A stretch of 64,000 nucleotides of DNA from Aliiglaciecola sp. 3_MG-2023 (GTDB taxonomy: Bacteria > Pseudomonadota > Gammaproteobacteria > Enterobacterales > Alteromonadaceae). The stretch covers positions 124,001-188,000 of the forward strand of contig NZ_JAUORV010000010.1 of NCBI RefSeq assembly GCF_030548205.1, in the 5' to 3' direction. The notes beneath the pieces are model-generated. The model had not been told where the DNA came from, did not search any database, and saw nothing but the letters and a program-made list of their open reading frames with translations. The stretch's first letter is position 1. Each line of letters opens with the position of its first letter. The translations under genes were made by a program, and so were the position numbers. Positions 9,213-18,111 of this stretch are shown one piece after another.

Positions 9213-10912
9213 GAATAATTTGGGCGATAACGTTGTTGTTGGTTAATTGCCTATTTGTTGTGTCAGCAACAACAATAAACGCCATTTTGGAAAGCCCTTC
9301 CGCGATACCCCAAAAACCTATTTTGATGTCTGAATTATTCATTCCTGATAGGGCTCAGAAGAAAAGTCAAAAAGGGCACATTGCATTACAAATGGATAAA
9401 CTTAGGGCCAAAATTCAAGTCATTCAATCGGCGTCTCCCCTGCAAGAAAATATTGAGATTCTGCCGGATATGAGCTTTAACTGGGTGAGCAATGAATTAG
9501 GAGAAGTTATCCCTGAAAAGCGGCACTTGCTGCATAGTGACAACCCCAATTGGGACTTTTTTATCGGTGTAGGGGAATTTTGGGGCACTCCCCCTGAACA
9601 TCAAGGGAGTAAAATCAGCCTGCCATTTGCGATAGTCGAGAAAAATGAGAACTGTGTACATAATGGTGTTTTAGTCATTGAATTAGGCTTAGCGGGCAGT
9701 TCTAATCAATTTTACTATCAAATAAGTAGTGAAACCTGTGCCTATTTTAAGGCTGACTTTTGGGGAACGGGCACCGCCCACTACACAGAAAACACGAGTG
9801 ATTCACCCAGTGAAATAGTGACTCAATATGAAGCTGAGAAACACGCTAGATTACCCTGGGTTGCGTTAGATGAATTAGCCAAGAAACTCCCTAAAATAAA
9901 GATAGAAAACTTAGCTTTGCCACAACGAATTGCACTGACAGATATGAGTGCTTATGGCGTACTTTATAAAGATGTACATTATGTATCGTCATGTCCCACA
10001 CGCGCTGGCAACTACCCATTTTGTGAACAACTAGTGCTTCCATCTTATTCTACCGCAAAGTCATTATTTGCTGGATTAGCAATGTTTTATTTAGAAAAAC
10101 ACTACGGAGATGTATTTGAACAGCCGGTAAACCGCTGGATAGAGCAATGCAGCGATAGCCAATGGCAGGGGGTAACTTTCGGTCATTTGTTAGATATGAC
10201 CACGGGAAATTTCGATTCAGCTCAATACGGCGTTGATGAGGCATCTGCAGATAAGCTTAGTTTTTTTACTGCGAAAACAAACGAAGGTAGAATTGCCTAT
10301 GCCTGCAACCACTATGTCCGTAAACGTCCCCCAGCAAGCACTTTTGTTTATCATTCCTCGGACACCTATTTGTTGGGTGCTGGCCTAAACAAATTTATAA
10401 AGTCTAAACTGGGAGAAAATGCCGATATATTCAACGATATTTTGTACAAACAGATTTTCCTTCCCTTAGGATTAAGTCAAATAAGTGCAAAAACAAGACG
10501 TACCCTAGATGAGGCACAGCAACCTTACACAGGCTATGGGCTATTCTTTAATCGCCACGATTTAGTTAAGTTGTCTCTTTATATTCAACGTCAATCGACT
10601 TCAACTGAATCCGCTTCGGAGCTCTCCAAAAATTATCTTCTAGCAGGATTACAACAAGCCCCAAACAATCGTGGTGCCACAACTGATTACCCTAACATTC
10701 GTTATCAACATGGTTTTTGGGGAAGAAAAGTGGATGCTAAGTTCAAATGTAAATCCGAAAGTTGGATACCATTTATGTCTGGCTATGGCGGAATTACGTT
10801 AGCATTTTTAGGCAACAACAATACCTACTATTACGTCAGTGATAGTTATCAGTTTAACTGGACAGAAGCCCTCAGTGAATTAGATAAGCTAAATTCAGTT
10901 TGTAGTGGTTAA
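9209..10912 (+). CDS. Periplasmic S12-type serine hydrolase (beta-lactamase fold)
   Basis: 567 residues with an N-terminal signal sequence (MRIIWAITLLLVNCLFVVSA). The catalytic S-x-x-K is STAK at 281-284 and the second motif is YHS at 381-383, where class C beta-lactamases have YxN. The third motif is not a clear KTG; MSGYGG near the end may replace it. Family members include DD-carboxypeptidases, D-aminopeptidases, esterases and class C beta-lactamases. The N-terminal 240 residues are an extra region I do not recognise. Its start overlaps the stop of the sulfotransferase gene. With a D-amino-acid transaminase and an amidase nearby, a D-peptide or D-amide hydrolase is attractive, but esterase activity is equally possible. 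Confidence 0.8.
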   Translation: MRIIWAITLLLVNCLFVVSATTINAILESPSAIPQKPILMSELFIPDRAQKKSQKGHIALQMDKLRAKIQVIQSASPLQENIEILPDMSFNWVSNELGEVIPEKRHLLHSDNPNWDFFIGVGEFWGTPPEHQGSKISLPFAIVEKNENCVHNGVLVIELGLAGSSNQFYYQISSETCAYFKADFWGTGTAHYTENTSDSPSEIVTQYEAEKHARLPWVALDELAKKLPKIKIENLALPQRIALTDMSAYGVLYKDVHYVSSCPTRAGNYPFCEQLVLPSYSTAKSLFAGLAMFYLEKHYGDVFEQPVNRWIEQCSDSQWQGVTFGHLLDMTTGNFDSAQYGVDEASADKLSFFTAKTNEGRIAYACNHYVRKRPPASTFVYHSSDTYLLGAGLNKFIKSKLGENADIFNDILYKQIFLPLGLSQISAKTRRTLDEAQQPYTGYGLFFNRHDLVKLSLYIQRQSTSTESASELSKNYLLAGLQQAPNNRGATTDYPNIRYQHGFWGRKVDAKFKCKSESWIPFMSGYGGITLAFLGNNNTYYYVSDSYQFNWTEALSELDKLNSVCSG

Positions 10913-10951
10913 CCTATGAACCTTAATACATCAGCAGTACGGGAGAAGTAA

Positions 10952-12148
10952 GTGACTAAACATATAGCCATCGAACAAACTCAATTAAATCAATGGAAAG
11001 TCGATTCGAATGGCGCACTAGCCCGTATTTTCTTAGCTTTTCTAACCACCGCAGGTATCTTCTATATCAACATTATGCCCGCGCTAGTCAGTGGCTTAAT
11101 TGAAGGTTTAAATTTTACTAACCAACAAGCAGGCTTTGTAAGCTCTTCAAATCTATATGGAGCAGCAGCCGGTGCGCTTTTAGCCGTCTTTATCGTCAAG
11201 CATATTAATTGGAAAAAATGGGCGTATGTACTGCTCCTCACTATTCTACTGGTCGACTTTTTATCTATTTTTATTACCTCCCCCACTATTATGGTGATAA
11301 TCCGTGGCGCACATGGTTTAGTGGGCGGCTTGCTAGTAGGGATTGGTTTTGCCGTTATTTCACGCACCCGAGATGCAGATAAAACGTTCGGTTACCTGCT
11401 TCTTATCCAATGGGGATTAGGTGGTCTTGGGATTATGTATTTGCCCGCGATGGTACCTGAATATGGCACCTCCGCGTTATTTATCGCGTTGATGAGCTTT
11501 ACTTTTATCTCACTTGCTATGCTGCCTTTTCTACCAAGTTATCCGGTAGCTGCAACCGATCCTTTAGCCAAGTTACCGGCTAAAGTTCGTCGTCAACCAT
11601 TGGTCTTAACATTGTTGGCTATTTTCTTGTTTCAAGCTGCCAACATGGGATTATTCGCTTATGTAATTGGACTAGGAAAAGCAGAAGGCTTAACCATGGA
11701 TTTTATGAGCCCAGCATTGGCCAGCGCCAGTTGGGTGGCACTCCTGGGTTCCATGTTAGTGATATTAATAGGTACAAAATACGGAAGAACTATGCCCTTA
11801 ATTGCAGCAATTATTGTCACGGCAATCTGTACTTGGGTATTAATATATAGCGAAGTTTCAATGGTGTATTTGATAGCCAATGTGCTCATCGGTATCACCT
11901 GGGCGTTTGCGTTACCCTATATGTTTGGCATTTGTTCTGAATTAGACAAAGCAGGACAATTAGCTGCGTTAGGCGGATTTGCATCAAAGATGGGCTTGGC
12001 TTCCGGTCCAATGGCAGCCGCTTTGCTTCTCAATGATGATAGTTATGAAACCGTTATCTATTTTTCGAGTATCTTACTTATTGTTTGTTCCGCTGTAATT
12101 TTTTGGCCTGCAAGACTGCTAGATTCTGATAAGAAGGCCTCACTTTGA
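10952..12148 (+). CDS. MFS transporter
   Basis: 398 residues with about twelve hydrophobic helices and two-half symmetry (breaks around residues 185-215), typical of the major facilitator superfamily. The start is a GTG at 10952 preceded by GGGAGAAG, a good ribosome site. It follows the S12 hydrolase by 39 bases and probably ends the same operon. Likely role: moving the hydrolysis product across the inner membrane. I do not recognise a specific subfamily and cannot say import or export from sequence. Confidence 0.82.
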   Translation: MTKHIAIEQTQLNQWKVDSNGALARIFLAFLTTAGIFYINIMPALVSGLIEGLNFTNQQAGFVSSSNLYGAAAGALLAVFIVKHINWKKWAYVLLLTILLVDFLSIFITSPTIMVIIRGAHGLVGGLLVGIGFAVISRTRDADKTFGYLLLIQWGLGGLGIMYLPAMVPEYGTSALFIALMSFTFISLAMLPFLPSYPVAATDPLAKLPAKVRRQPLVLTLLAIFLFQAANMGLFAYVIGLGKAEGLTMDFMSPALASASWVALLGSMLVILIGTKYGRTMPLIAAIIVTAICTWVLIYSEVSMVYLIANVLIGITWAFALPYMFGICSELDKAGQLAALGGFASKMGLASGPMAAALLLNDDSYETVIYFSSILLIVCSAVIFWPARLLDSDKKASL

Positions 12149-12198
12149 CATGCAATTCTATCAACCAAAGAGTAAATGAGTAAATTGTCGGAAGCGTT

Positions 12199-13206
12199 TC
12201 ACCTAGGACGTTTTCGAATAAACAGGAAAAAACCTGAACTAAATAAAATAAACAGAAAAGCAGATGGCTCACTTACCTCTGTAATATGCTGTTCAATTGC
12301 TGCTAAATTTGAATAAGTAATCAGATGAGACATGTTTATTTCTTCTCCGGGTTGCAAGGTAACACCCAATGCGTAGGAAAACGTACCATCTCCAAACGCC
12401 TGTTGACTGCCACCAATATCCGATCCCGTCGCACTTGCGTTACCAGTAAAACTCAAATGGCCAGTATTTGCTACGTCAGTTTCCCGAATTAATGACGTAA
12501 TGGCATTATCGCCGGTTTCAGTTTGATTATTGATATACAGGCTGGTATCGGCAAAGACAATGTCTAACCCATTACTGGACGTAAAAAACAGATCTAGCAT
12601 TGCGAAGGCTTCAGCAAAGCTATTTTCACCATCAGCCATGGCAAAAAACCCCATTTCAAAGGTTCCTTCAATGGAAAATGTTAATGCTGTGGCGTTTTCA
12701 TTGGAAAGCGTAAACTCTCTTTCCAAAGACACATCAGAGTCTGCTTGAGTATCAAAAAGTTCAGAGCTAATACTTGCTTGGGCCTGCCCACTGCCCCAAA
12801 CTCCACGCTCAGAAATATCATTATTACCATCAGGAACTAATTCCTCCTCCACAATTTGATACAACTGAGTATCATTCATGCCGAAGGCACCTTCGGTGTC
12901 TGCGTTACGAGTACTGCTACTATACCGTGTAACAGTCGAGGGGGCTTCAGGAGCAAGACCGGCGATAACAATTTCTAAATCGTCAAATTCAACGGCATCA
13001 TCTGCTTGCAATTCAGTATTGATTGGATTGCTAAAATCGGGACCACCGGATCTAACCTCTAATCCAATCGGCAACTGTCCCCCGCCAGCAATGATGATGT
13101 CGTGGTAAAATGACACACCACTATCAGCACTAATGGGGACAGCCATGCTAATCCCACACCATACTGAAGTCACAGCAGCGATAAAAATCGAGTTCATTGC
13201 TTTCAT
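12199..13206 (-). CDS. PEP-CTERM-type exported protein of unknown function
   Basis: 335 residues. It starts with a signal peptide (MKAMNSIFIAAVTSVWCG, cleavage near SMAVP) and ends with a sorting tail: VSEPSAFLFILFSS, more hydrophobic residues, then an RKRPR basic end. That is the PEP-CTERM arrangement (motif, one TM helix, basic tail) in its SEP variant, handled by an exosortase that must be encoded elsewhere. The body is beta-rich and acidic, with no enzyme motif that I recognise. PEP-CTERM proteins are linked to exopolysaccharide and surface assembly. It is divergent from the LuxR-type regulator 207 bases away, a possible control partner. Confidence 0.75.
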   Translation of the reverse strand: MKAMNSIFIAAVTSVWCGISMAVPISADSGVSFYHDIIIAGGGQLPIGLEVRSGGPDFSNPINTELQADDAVEFDDLEIVIAGLAPEAPSTVTRYSSSTRNADTEGAFGMNDTQLYQIVEEELVPDGNNDISERGVWGSGQAQASISSELFDTQADSDVSLEREFTLSNENATALTFSIEGTFEMGFFAMADGENSFAEAFAMLDLFFTSSNGLDIVFADTSLYINNQTETGDNAITSLIRETDVANTGHLSFTGNASATGSDIGGSQQAFGDGTFSYALGVTLQPGEEINMSHLITYSNLAAIEQHITEVSEPSAFLFILFSSGFFLFIRKRPR

Positions 13207-13413
13207 GATTTTTCCTTATTTTCACGGGAGACCAAATACAATTGGTGCACAATCCTATGACTAAAAGTATAAGCGCATAAATGTGTTTAAAAATGTGCAC
13301 TGGTACCTGATTTTTGAAATCTGAATACCTAAATTTGGTAAAAACTCTGCAATTTAGCCTAATTTAACTTAAATTAAATTGTATAGTTTAGGCTCAGCGA
13401 GCAGGTAATTTAC

Positions 13414-16059
13414 ATGTTATTAGAGCGAGAAGTCGCAATTGATAAGATATCAAACACTATCTCTCAAATAGCGCAGTCGGGAAAGGTATTGCTACTCAGT
13501 GGTGAGGCTGGAATTGGTAAAACCACCTTGCTAGAGCACGTACGTTCCCATGCAGACGATACCTTAGATATTTATTGGTCTGGTTGCGATCCTTTATTTA
13601 CGCCGCGCCCCTATGCTCCCATCTACGATTTTGCTCAGCTCCTATCGCCTTCATTGCTCACTCAATTGGAAAACGGCGCTATTCCTAACTTAATTTATTC
13701 CAGCTTTTTTCAAGCCATAAGCCAACTGGGCAAACCGACTATTTTGGTAATAGAAGACGTGCATTGGGCCGACCATGCCAGCCTAGATCTCATCAAATAT
13801 ATAGTTAGACGTATCTCGTTTTTACCCTGTTTACTGTGTTTGAGTTATCGGGTTGATGAAGTGACACAAGATCATCCATTGAGCTCAGTACTTTCATTAG
13901 TGCCATCAGCTCATACAGCGCGAGTTCACCTTGAACAATTGAGCCAAGACGCAGTATCAAAGTTAAGTAAAGACAGTAGTTATGATCCAGAAGCCTTGCA
14001 CAAAATCACTGGCGGAAACCCGTTTTTCATTGCTGAATTATTAGCTAACAATGGTTATAACAATCACACAATACCGGCATCAATTAGAGAAGCAGTGAGC
14101 AGTAGAGTGCATTTATTAGGTCACAATGAACGTGAATTGCTGCAAGTATTAAGCCTTATCCCTTATAGCATTCCAGCGGCTTTAATTAGCCAATTATTTG
14201 ATGAAAACGCAGAGTCCTTCGCAATGGCCTGTGTAGCCAGAAAATTATTAGTTTGTGATCACCAAAGTGTGTTTCGATTTAAGCATGAGCTAGTTCGCTT
14301 AGCCATATTGGAAAATCAATCACCCCCGCAAATAAAACTAACTCATAAGCGCATAATTGAAAGTTTAGAAACATTGCCTTTGGTCACTAACTTAGCTTGG
14401 CTTGTGCATCATGCTGAAGGGGCCTTAGATGCAGAAAGAGTACTTAAATACGCACCTAATGCAGCGACTAAAGCTGCAGAACTAGGCGCACATAAGGAAG
14501 CCGCCTCGTTTTACCGTAAAGCCTTAAGTTTTGTAGAATATGCAGACCCTGAACTCGCCGCAAGCCTACATGAAAACTGGGCCTACGAAGTCAGCTTAAC
14601 TACCCATATGCAGCAAACCGTCATTGACGCACGACGCCATGCTATTAGTCTATGGCGAGCCTTGGATAGGCAGGATAAAGTAGGGGAAAATTTACGTTCA
14701 TTGTCGCGTCTATATTGGTATCAGGGCCATGCAGAGAAAGCGGAGCAATACGCCAATCAGGCAATCAAAACCTTTGAATCAATACCTGCTTCCAGCGAAC
14801 TGGCCATGGCATACTCGTTACGCTCACAATTAGATATGCTTAACGATCGAATGGAGGACTCCTTGTATTGGGGAAATAAAGCCCTCGAATTAGCAGATCA
14901 GTTCTCAAATCCCACGGTGAAAGCACATGCCCTAAACAACATTGGAACGGCTTTATTGATGCACGGCGATGCCGCTGGTGAAGATAAACTAAAACAAAGT
15001 CTGGCTATTTCAGAACAATATGGATTCCACGAAGATGTGGCAAGGGTTTATACAAACTTTTCAGACTACTGTATTCGATTCAAGAAACTTGAAATGGCTG
15101 AAACTATGACCCTAAAAGGTATACAATATGATATTGCCCACGATCTCGATTCCTGGACGTACTATTTAGTCGGATTACAAGCCCAACTGCGACAAGAACA
15201 AGGTCGATTAATAGATGCCCAAACCATTGCTGCCGGTGTGCAATCAATTAGCAATCAAACATTGCTAATGAAACTGCCCGCGTTAATTGTATTAGCGCGA
15301 GTCAACTTACGATTGGGGGTAGCAAATAGCCAGGAACTGCTCAACCAAGCCTTAAAAGACGCCCAATCAACCAACGAAAATCAGTACATGATTCCAGCAA
15401 GGTTAGGACTGATTGAACACCTATGGTTAAACGCTGATAATACAATTCGTATAGAGGAGGCTAAAAAACACATAGATTGGCTAAATGAGTTGCCCTCTGG
15501 TGTATTAAACCCATGGCAGTTGGGCGAACTGTTAGTTTGGGCTAAACTTTTGCAATACGACATTTCAAATGGGCGGGAAGACAGTATATCAAAACCCTAC
15601 CAACTCCAATTAAAAGATAACGGCGAAGCGGCGTATGCAGCATGGGATACCCTTGGAATGCCATTTAATGCAGCGATGTGTCTGCTGTCAATTCAAGGAA
15701 AGCATCGGCCATCTTCTTTGTTAAAAGCATGGCAACTATTTGACAAGATGCATGCAAAAGCCTTTCAACAAAAGGTTAGGAGTATTGCTGCAGCAGAAGG
15801 CATTGCCGATATGCTTCCAAAAATTCGTCGCGGTCCTTACTCTAAAACACGTAAACACCCCATTGGGCTCACCAATAAAGAACAACAAGTTTTGAAGCTT
15901 TTAGTCACAGGCGCGAGCAATCTCGATATTGCCACTTCCCTTTCTCGCTCAAATCGCACAATAGAAAACCACGTGTCTTCGATTTTGAGTAAACTGAATG
16001 TGGATAACCGAGTTGAAGCGATGCTTAGAGTGCAAAACGAACCTTGGTTATCGGAATAA
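13414..16059 (+). CDS. Large ATP-binding LuxR-family regulator (MalT/LAL-like)
   Basis: 881 residues. Walker A is GEAGIGKTTL (30-39) and Walker B is TILVIEDVHWAD (109-120), giving an NTPase domain. A long helical TPR-like middle (about 330-780) follows, then a LuxR helix-turn-helix at about 815-875 (LTNKEQQVLKLLVTGASN, NRTIENHVSSILSKLNV). Known for the family: ATP- and inducer-dependent activators with one large signalling protein per target set. The inducer is unknown. The nearest divergent gene is the PEP-CTERM protein, so that gene is the first target to test. It ends 378 bases before the minus-strand protease operon. Confidence 0.87.
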   Translation: MLLEREVAIDKISNTISQIAQSGKVLLLSGEAGIGKTTLLEHVRSHADDTLDIYWSGCDPLFTPRPYAPIYDFAQLLSPSLLTQLENGAIPNLIYSSFFQAISQLGKPTILVIEDVHWADHASLDLIKYIVRRISFLPCLLCLSYRVDEVTQDHPLSSVLSLVPSAHTARVHLEQLSQDAVSKLSKDSSYDPEALHKITGGNPFFIAELLANNGYNNHTIPASIREAVSSRVHLLGHNERELLQVLSLIPYSIPAALISQLFDENAESFAMACVARKLLVCDHQSVFRFKHELVRLAILENQSPPQIKLTHKRIIESLETLPLVTNLAWLVHHAEGALDAERVLKYAPNAATKAAELGAHKEAASFYRKALSFVEYADPELAASLHENWAYEVSLTTHMQQTVIDARRHAISLWRALDRQDKVGENLRSLSRLYWYQGHAEKAEQYANQAIKTFESIPASSELAMAYSLRSQLDMLNDRMEDSLYWGNKALELADQFSNPTVKAHALNNIGTALLMHGDAAGEDKLKQSLAISEQYGFHEDVARVYTNFSDYCIRFKKLEMAETMTLKGIQYDIAHDLDSWTYYLVGLQAQLRQEQGRLIDAQTIAAGVQSISNQTLLMKLPALIVLARVNLRLGVANSQELLNQALKDAQSTNENQYMIPARLGLIEHLWLNADNTIRIEEAKKHIDWLNELPSGVLNPWQLGELLVWAKLLQYDISNGREDSISKPYQLQLKDNGEAAYAAWDTLGMPFNAAMCLLSIQGKHRPSSLLKAWQLFDKMHAKAFQQKVRSIAAAEGIADMLPKIRRGPYSKTRKHPIGLTNKEQQVLKLLVTGASNLDIATSLSRSNRTIENHVSSILSKLNVDNRVEAMLRVQNEPWLSE

Positions 16060-16437
16060 TAGAAACCACAGCACACACTGTGCAAGCATATTAAAGTTTG
16101 AAAGTGGGGATCAATGTTAGAAACTCGAACAACTAAATTGCCCCCAATGTTGGTCGGGTTTGTGCCATGAGCAATCAGTGAGCAGGCGTTATTTGACAAG
16201 TTGCAGTGAGCCTTAAAACGGCCAGTCGAGTTATCCTTTAAATGATGACAGAAAGTGCGACATTCCTGACATTGTCGATGTCTAAGATAGGTAGGAAACT
16301 ATTTTCATAATTGACGACGGCTTATTGAAAATTACAGGAAAAAAGCACCCAAAAATGTTGAGGGATAACAATTACCTCCATCGAAGGTCTTTGTTAAATT
16401 AAATTCAACAATAGGTGCTTTTCATTGATTAAATCAA
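16060..16437. other. Gene-free gap with long imperfect inverted repeat
   Basis: No gene is seen. Near its right side AAAAGCACC (16341-16349) pairs with GGTGCTTTT (16414-16422), and inside it TGTTGA (16356-16361) pairs with TCAACA (16405-16410); GAGG/CCTC can pair further in. It lies between convergent genes and could be a bidirectional terminator, although the closed loop is long for one. Confidence 0.4.
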
Positions 16438-17391
16438 TTACTCAATGTTGTAACGAATAGCAACTTTTATAAATGTATATATAGTAACGACCAACAGCCA
16501 TAAGAACACCAAGGTTTCGTCGTTATATAGTTTTGCCCAAAAATTATTTTCGATTTGAATAGGTTCGGCTTTATATCTGTATATTTGTCCTGATTCACCC
16601 TTACCGCTGAAATTAATGTACAAACCTTTCTCTTCATTCGCATATATGAACCCAGAACTTTGTGTAGAAGGTTTTAAAATTGAAAATTGTTCTCCCATTT
16701 TCAAATCGAAAATCTCCGCCAAATAGTAATTCTGCGAGAGGGCAGCTTTGTCAGCAATTTGCACTTGTCCTGAGTACATAATTGGAAACACAGAAACTTC
16801 TTCTTTAATAGAGCCACCTACTCTTACAATGCCATCAATTGGTAAGGTAACCGCAGACTCTTTAGAGGGATTCAAAATTAAGGTTGCACAATCAGTGAAC
16901 TCAGTTACCTGGCCGTTATCGTTTGTAATTGAGCCAGTAGTAGGTTCATCGATTGAATCTAAATTAATTTCTAGCGTGCCTGTACTTAGTCGTGTGAACT
17001 CGATAGAAGAACTACCTGAGACTTGAACCAACCCAGACATTTCTTTATAGTCATTGCCACAGTCAAATGCAATTTTTGCCTTTTCGACTCTCCAAATTGG
17101 GTAAGCGACATCTTCGAACGGCATCACTTCTATAAGTTCAGCTCTAGCAGATACAGAAAATAAGGTGTTTTTTTCCGTAAAAAATAGTACTGAAACTACA
17201 ATTATCCCGATCAAAATAAGCCAGAACAGACTTAAAAATATAAAGATAATTCTACCTTGAGCTTTTTCAGCAAATTCGTTAGCAGAATATGGAATGTCTT
17301 CGGATACGAAAAAAATACTAAGTAAAAATTTACGTATATAAAAAGCAAATGAGCTTTTAGTTTTAGAATTAGCTGTTTTCTTTTTAGCCAT
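16438..17391 (-). CDS. Two-TM membrane protein of unknown function, third gene of protease operon
   Basis: 317 residues, not recognised. A lysine-rich cytoplasmic start (MAKKKTANSKTKS) leads to a hydrophobic helix at about 50-72 (IIFIFLSLFWLILIGIIVV). A periplasmic, beta-rich domain of about 210 residues follows, with cysteines near CGNDY and DCATL. A second helix near the C-terminus (VFLWLLVVTIYTFIKVAI) returns it to the membrane. Its ATG overlaps the stop of the 218-residue gene by one base (TAATG), so translation is coupled. With the two upstream products it probably forms an envelope complex: an anchored platform for a secreted partner and a protease. I infer no biochemical function. Confidence 0.65.
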   Translation of the reverse strand: MAKKKTANSKTKSSFAFYIRKFLLSIFFVSEDIPYSANEFAEKAQGRIIFIFLSLFWLILIGIIVVSVLFFTEKNTLFSVSARAELIEVMPFEDVAYPIWRVEKAKIAFDCGNDYKEMSGLVQVSGSSSIEFTRLSTGTLEINLDSIDEPTTGSITNDNGQVTEFTDCATLILNPSKESAVTLPIDGIVRVGGSIKEEVSVFPIMYSGQVQIADKAALSQNYYLAEIFDLKMGEQFSILKPSTQSSGFIYANEEKGLYINFSGKGESGQIYRYKAEPIQIENNFWAKLYNDETLVFLWLLVVTIYTFIKVAIRYNIE

Positions 17392-18047
17392 TACATTGCC
17401 AATAATATGGTTTCGTCAGGGATTTTTATATATTTCTTCCGTTTGACGACTAATTTGTTAATGCTTGTTAAATCTGTATTTTCTAATACGCATTTTTTGT
17501 CATATGATACGTTAGATGGACTATTAATTTTCTCACATTTGAATGACTTACCCGTGTCACCAACCGAAACACTGTCTCTTCTAGCGTTACTCCGAATCAA
17601 CATTACGACATTACTTTTCGCTACTGAATCTGTCCAAGTAGATATAAAATAACGCTTGTCAGTGGATTCACAAGAACCTGCGACACTAGCGAGTACTGCC
17701 AAGCTGTTAGAATCGTATTCTTGCAATTCATCCATAAATTTAGATTGGTAAACTATTCTAGTAAAACCAGATATTTTTCCATCTATCTCATGTGACATAG
17801 AGGCTTTGTATTTTCCATCTTTACTTGTAATTGAGATACACAAAAGCCCTTGTATTCCACTTATCAGCTTAACGCTCAGAAATTTTTCATCGTCAGCTGA
17901 TTCGTATTGAATGCCTTTGAGAAAAGTACCTGATACCTTGACCTTTTTGCTTAATGATTCAGAAAAGTCGCTTATGTTTATTACGTTCTGTGCCAGTGCT
18001 GAATTTGCAGCGAGCAGACACATGAATAGAAAGCATTTTATAATCAT
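17391..18047 (-). CDS. Small secreted protein of unknown function, second gene of protease operon
   Basis: 218 residues, not recognised. A clear signal peptide (MIIKCFLFMCLLAANSALAQ) is followed by a hydrophilic, beta-rich domain. Conserved-looking cysteines occur near GLLCIS, AGSCES, FKCEK and KKCVL, which could form disulfides in the periplasm. It starts 64 bases after the protease gene stop and its own stop overlaps the next start, so the three genes form one transcription unit. The product is likely periplasmic or outer-membrane associated and acts with the protease and the membrane protein. Confidence 0.62.
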   Translation of the reverse strand: MIIKCFLFMCLLAANSALAQNVINISDFSESLSKKVKVSGTFLKGIQYESADDEKFLSVKLISGIQGLLCISITSKDGKYKASMSHEIDGKISGFTRIVYQSKFMDELQEYDSNSLAVLASVAGSCESTDKRYFISTWTDSVAKSNVVMLIRSNARRDSVSVGDTGKSFKCEKINSPSNVSYDKKCVLENTDLTSINKLVVKRKKYIKIPDETILLAM

Positions 18048-18111
18048 AAATGTAACCTTTGAGTTTTAACGTCAATCTCAAGCTAAAGAATTATTATAAG
18101 ACGCATTTTCA

